Source: a bacterium
GTDB lineage: Bacteria > UBA8248
Assembly: GCA_027622355.1 (NCBI GenBank)
Contig: JAQBZT010000216.1
Span: 1 to 5,042 of the forward strand
Length of the DNA stretch: 5,042 nt
Direction: 5' to 3'
Below are positions 4,513-5,042 of the stretch, one piece after another. The first letter of the stretch is position 1. Every line of letters starts with the position of its first letter. The notes below the pieces were generated by a model, which did no database searches, was not told the DNA's origin, and worked only from the letters and a program-made list of their open reading frames with translations. The position numbers and the translations under genes are program-made.

Positions 4513-5042
4513 ATGAACGGTGAACCGTCTCCTCTGCCTGTTTACCTCGCCGTGAAGGAAGCGTTTTTCGGCGAGCGCATTCTCCACGACATTCCGCGCT
4601 TCGACCGGCTCCAGCTGGCGACTCTTCAGATCAACGTCGGCAAGCTCTGCAATCAGTTTTGTGCACACTGCCACGTCGGGGCGGGCCCCCATCGCAAAGA
4701 GGTCATGACGCAAGAGACCGCCGAGCGGATCATCGCCTGGCTCGCCGCCTCCGAGATCCCCGCCGTCGACATCACGGGCGGCGCCCCCGAGCTGGCGCCT
4801 CCCTTCCGCTACCTCGTCGAGGAGACGCGCCGCCTCGGGCGCCACGTCATGGTCCGCTGCAACCTGACCGTCATCTTCGAGCCGGGCATGGAATGGCTGG
4901 TGGATTTCTACCGCGAGCAAGAGGTGGAACTCATCTGCTCCCTGCCCTGCTATCTCGAGGAAAACGTCGACAGCCAGAGGGGCGAGGGCGTATACGAGAA
5001 AAGCGTCGCCGCTCTGCGCCGCCTGAACGAGACCGGGTTCGG
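4513..5042 (+). CDS. arsS: ArsS-like radical SAM enzyme (arsenosugar biosynthesis type), N-terminal part
   Basis: Partial gene running off the right edge; 176 complete codons are visible. The radical SAM iron-sulfur motif is CNQFCAHC (Cys46, Cys50, Cys53), directly followed by HVGAGPHR, the hallmark of the ArsS family. Other family signatures follow: VDITGGAPEL (85-94, the SAM-binding GGAPE), the RCNLTVIFEPG segment (115-125), and SLPCYLEENVDSQRGEGVYEKS (143-164). The family cleaves SAM reductively. In characterised or predicted pathways it transfers the adenosyl/deoxyadenosyl group to dimethylarsenic made by ArsM, an early arsenosugar step. No arsM or other ars gene lies in the window, so its substrate here is inferred from family alone. 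The ATG at 4513 has AAAGGAA 12 bases upstream, a loose spacing, and no better in-frame start is present. Some members of this family are selenoproteins near the C-terminus, which is outside the window. Confidence 0.87.
   Translation, partial: MNGEPSPLPVYLAVKEAFFGERILHDIPRFDRLQLATLQINVGKLCNQFCAHCHVGAGPHRKEVMTQETAERIIAWLAASEIPAVDITGGAPELAPPFRYLVEETRRLGRHVMVRCNLTVIFEPGMEWLVDFYREQEVELICSLPCYLEENVDSQRGEGVYEKSVAALRRLNETGF

Noticed and set aside
3865..4920. 351-codon minus-strand open frame
   Set aside because: It is antisense to both the Rho_N-like gene and the ArsS-like gene, which have clear domain signatures and ribosome sites. It is a GC-rich shadow.

Overview
This is a GC-rich bacterial window with six recognisable protein genes: three on the minus strand (left) and three on the plus strand (right). 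They are separated by a divergent, partly AT-rich intergenic region at 2883-3289. The two genes at the edges are cut by the window. Composition, a sigma-54 promoter, an Opp/Dpp-type ABC ATPase, a membrane sensor with a GAF domain and an ArsS-type radical SAM enzyme suit a free-living Gram-negative-type bacterium, for example a deltaproteobacterial, Nitrospinota or Tectomicrobia-like lineage. The sequence does not fix the taxon, so this is inference only.

Minus-strand block, in transcription order: (1) an OppF/DppF-family peptide-transport ATPase (2882-1866, start fixed by a strong Shine-Dalgarno); (2) a two-TM membrane protein with a large extracytoplasmic region and a C-terminal cytoplasmic GAF domain but no output domain (1739-222); (3) the N-terminus of an EamA/DMT-family membrane transporter (185 to the left edge). 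A weak hairpin and a weak promoter lie between (1) and (2). Only 37 bases separate (2) from (3), so those two may be cotranscribed. No permease, binding protein or OppD partner is visible beside the ATPase.

Divergent region 2883-3289: it holds a near-consensus sigma-54 promoter reading right (3154-3170, GG-N10-GC), an IHF-like site just upstream (3114-3126), and an extended -10 sigma-70-like element reading left (3110-3118). The sigma-54 promoter drives an unrecognised 162-aa protein (3290-3778), which ends at a textbook rho-independent terminator (3797-3829). That gene is therefore probably a monocistronic sigma-54 regulon member.

Plus-strand right block: after a 155-base leader with nested inverted repeats comes a 156-aa protein (3985-4455). 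It has an acidic Ala/Pro/Glu tail, a Rho_N/SAP-like helix-extension-helix domain and a very basic C-terminal helix. It is followed at 57 bases by the start of an ArsS-like radical SAM enzyme (4513 to the right edge). The strongest leads for novelty are the sigma-54-driven unknown protein and the charge-segregated Rho_N-like protein. The output-less sensor is a secondary lead.
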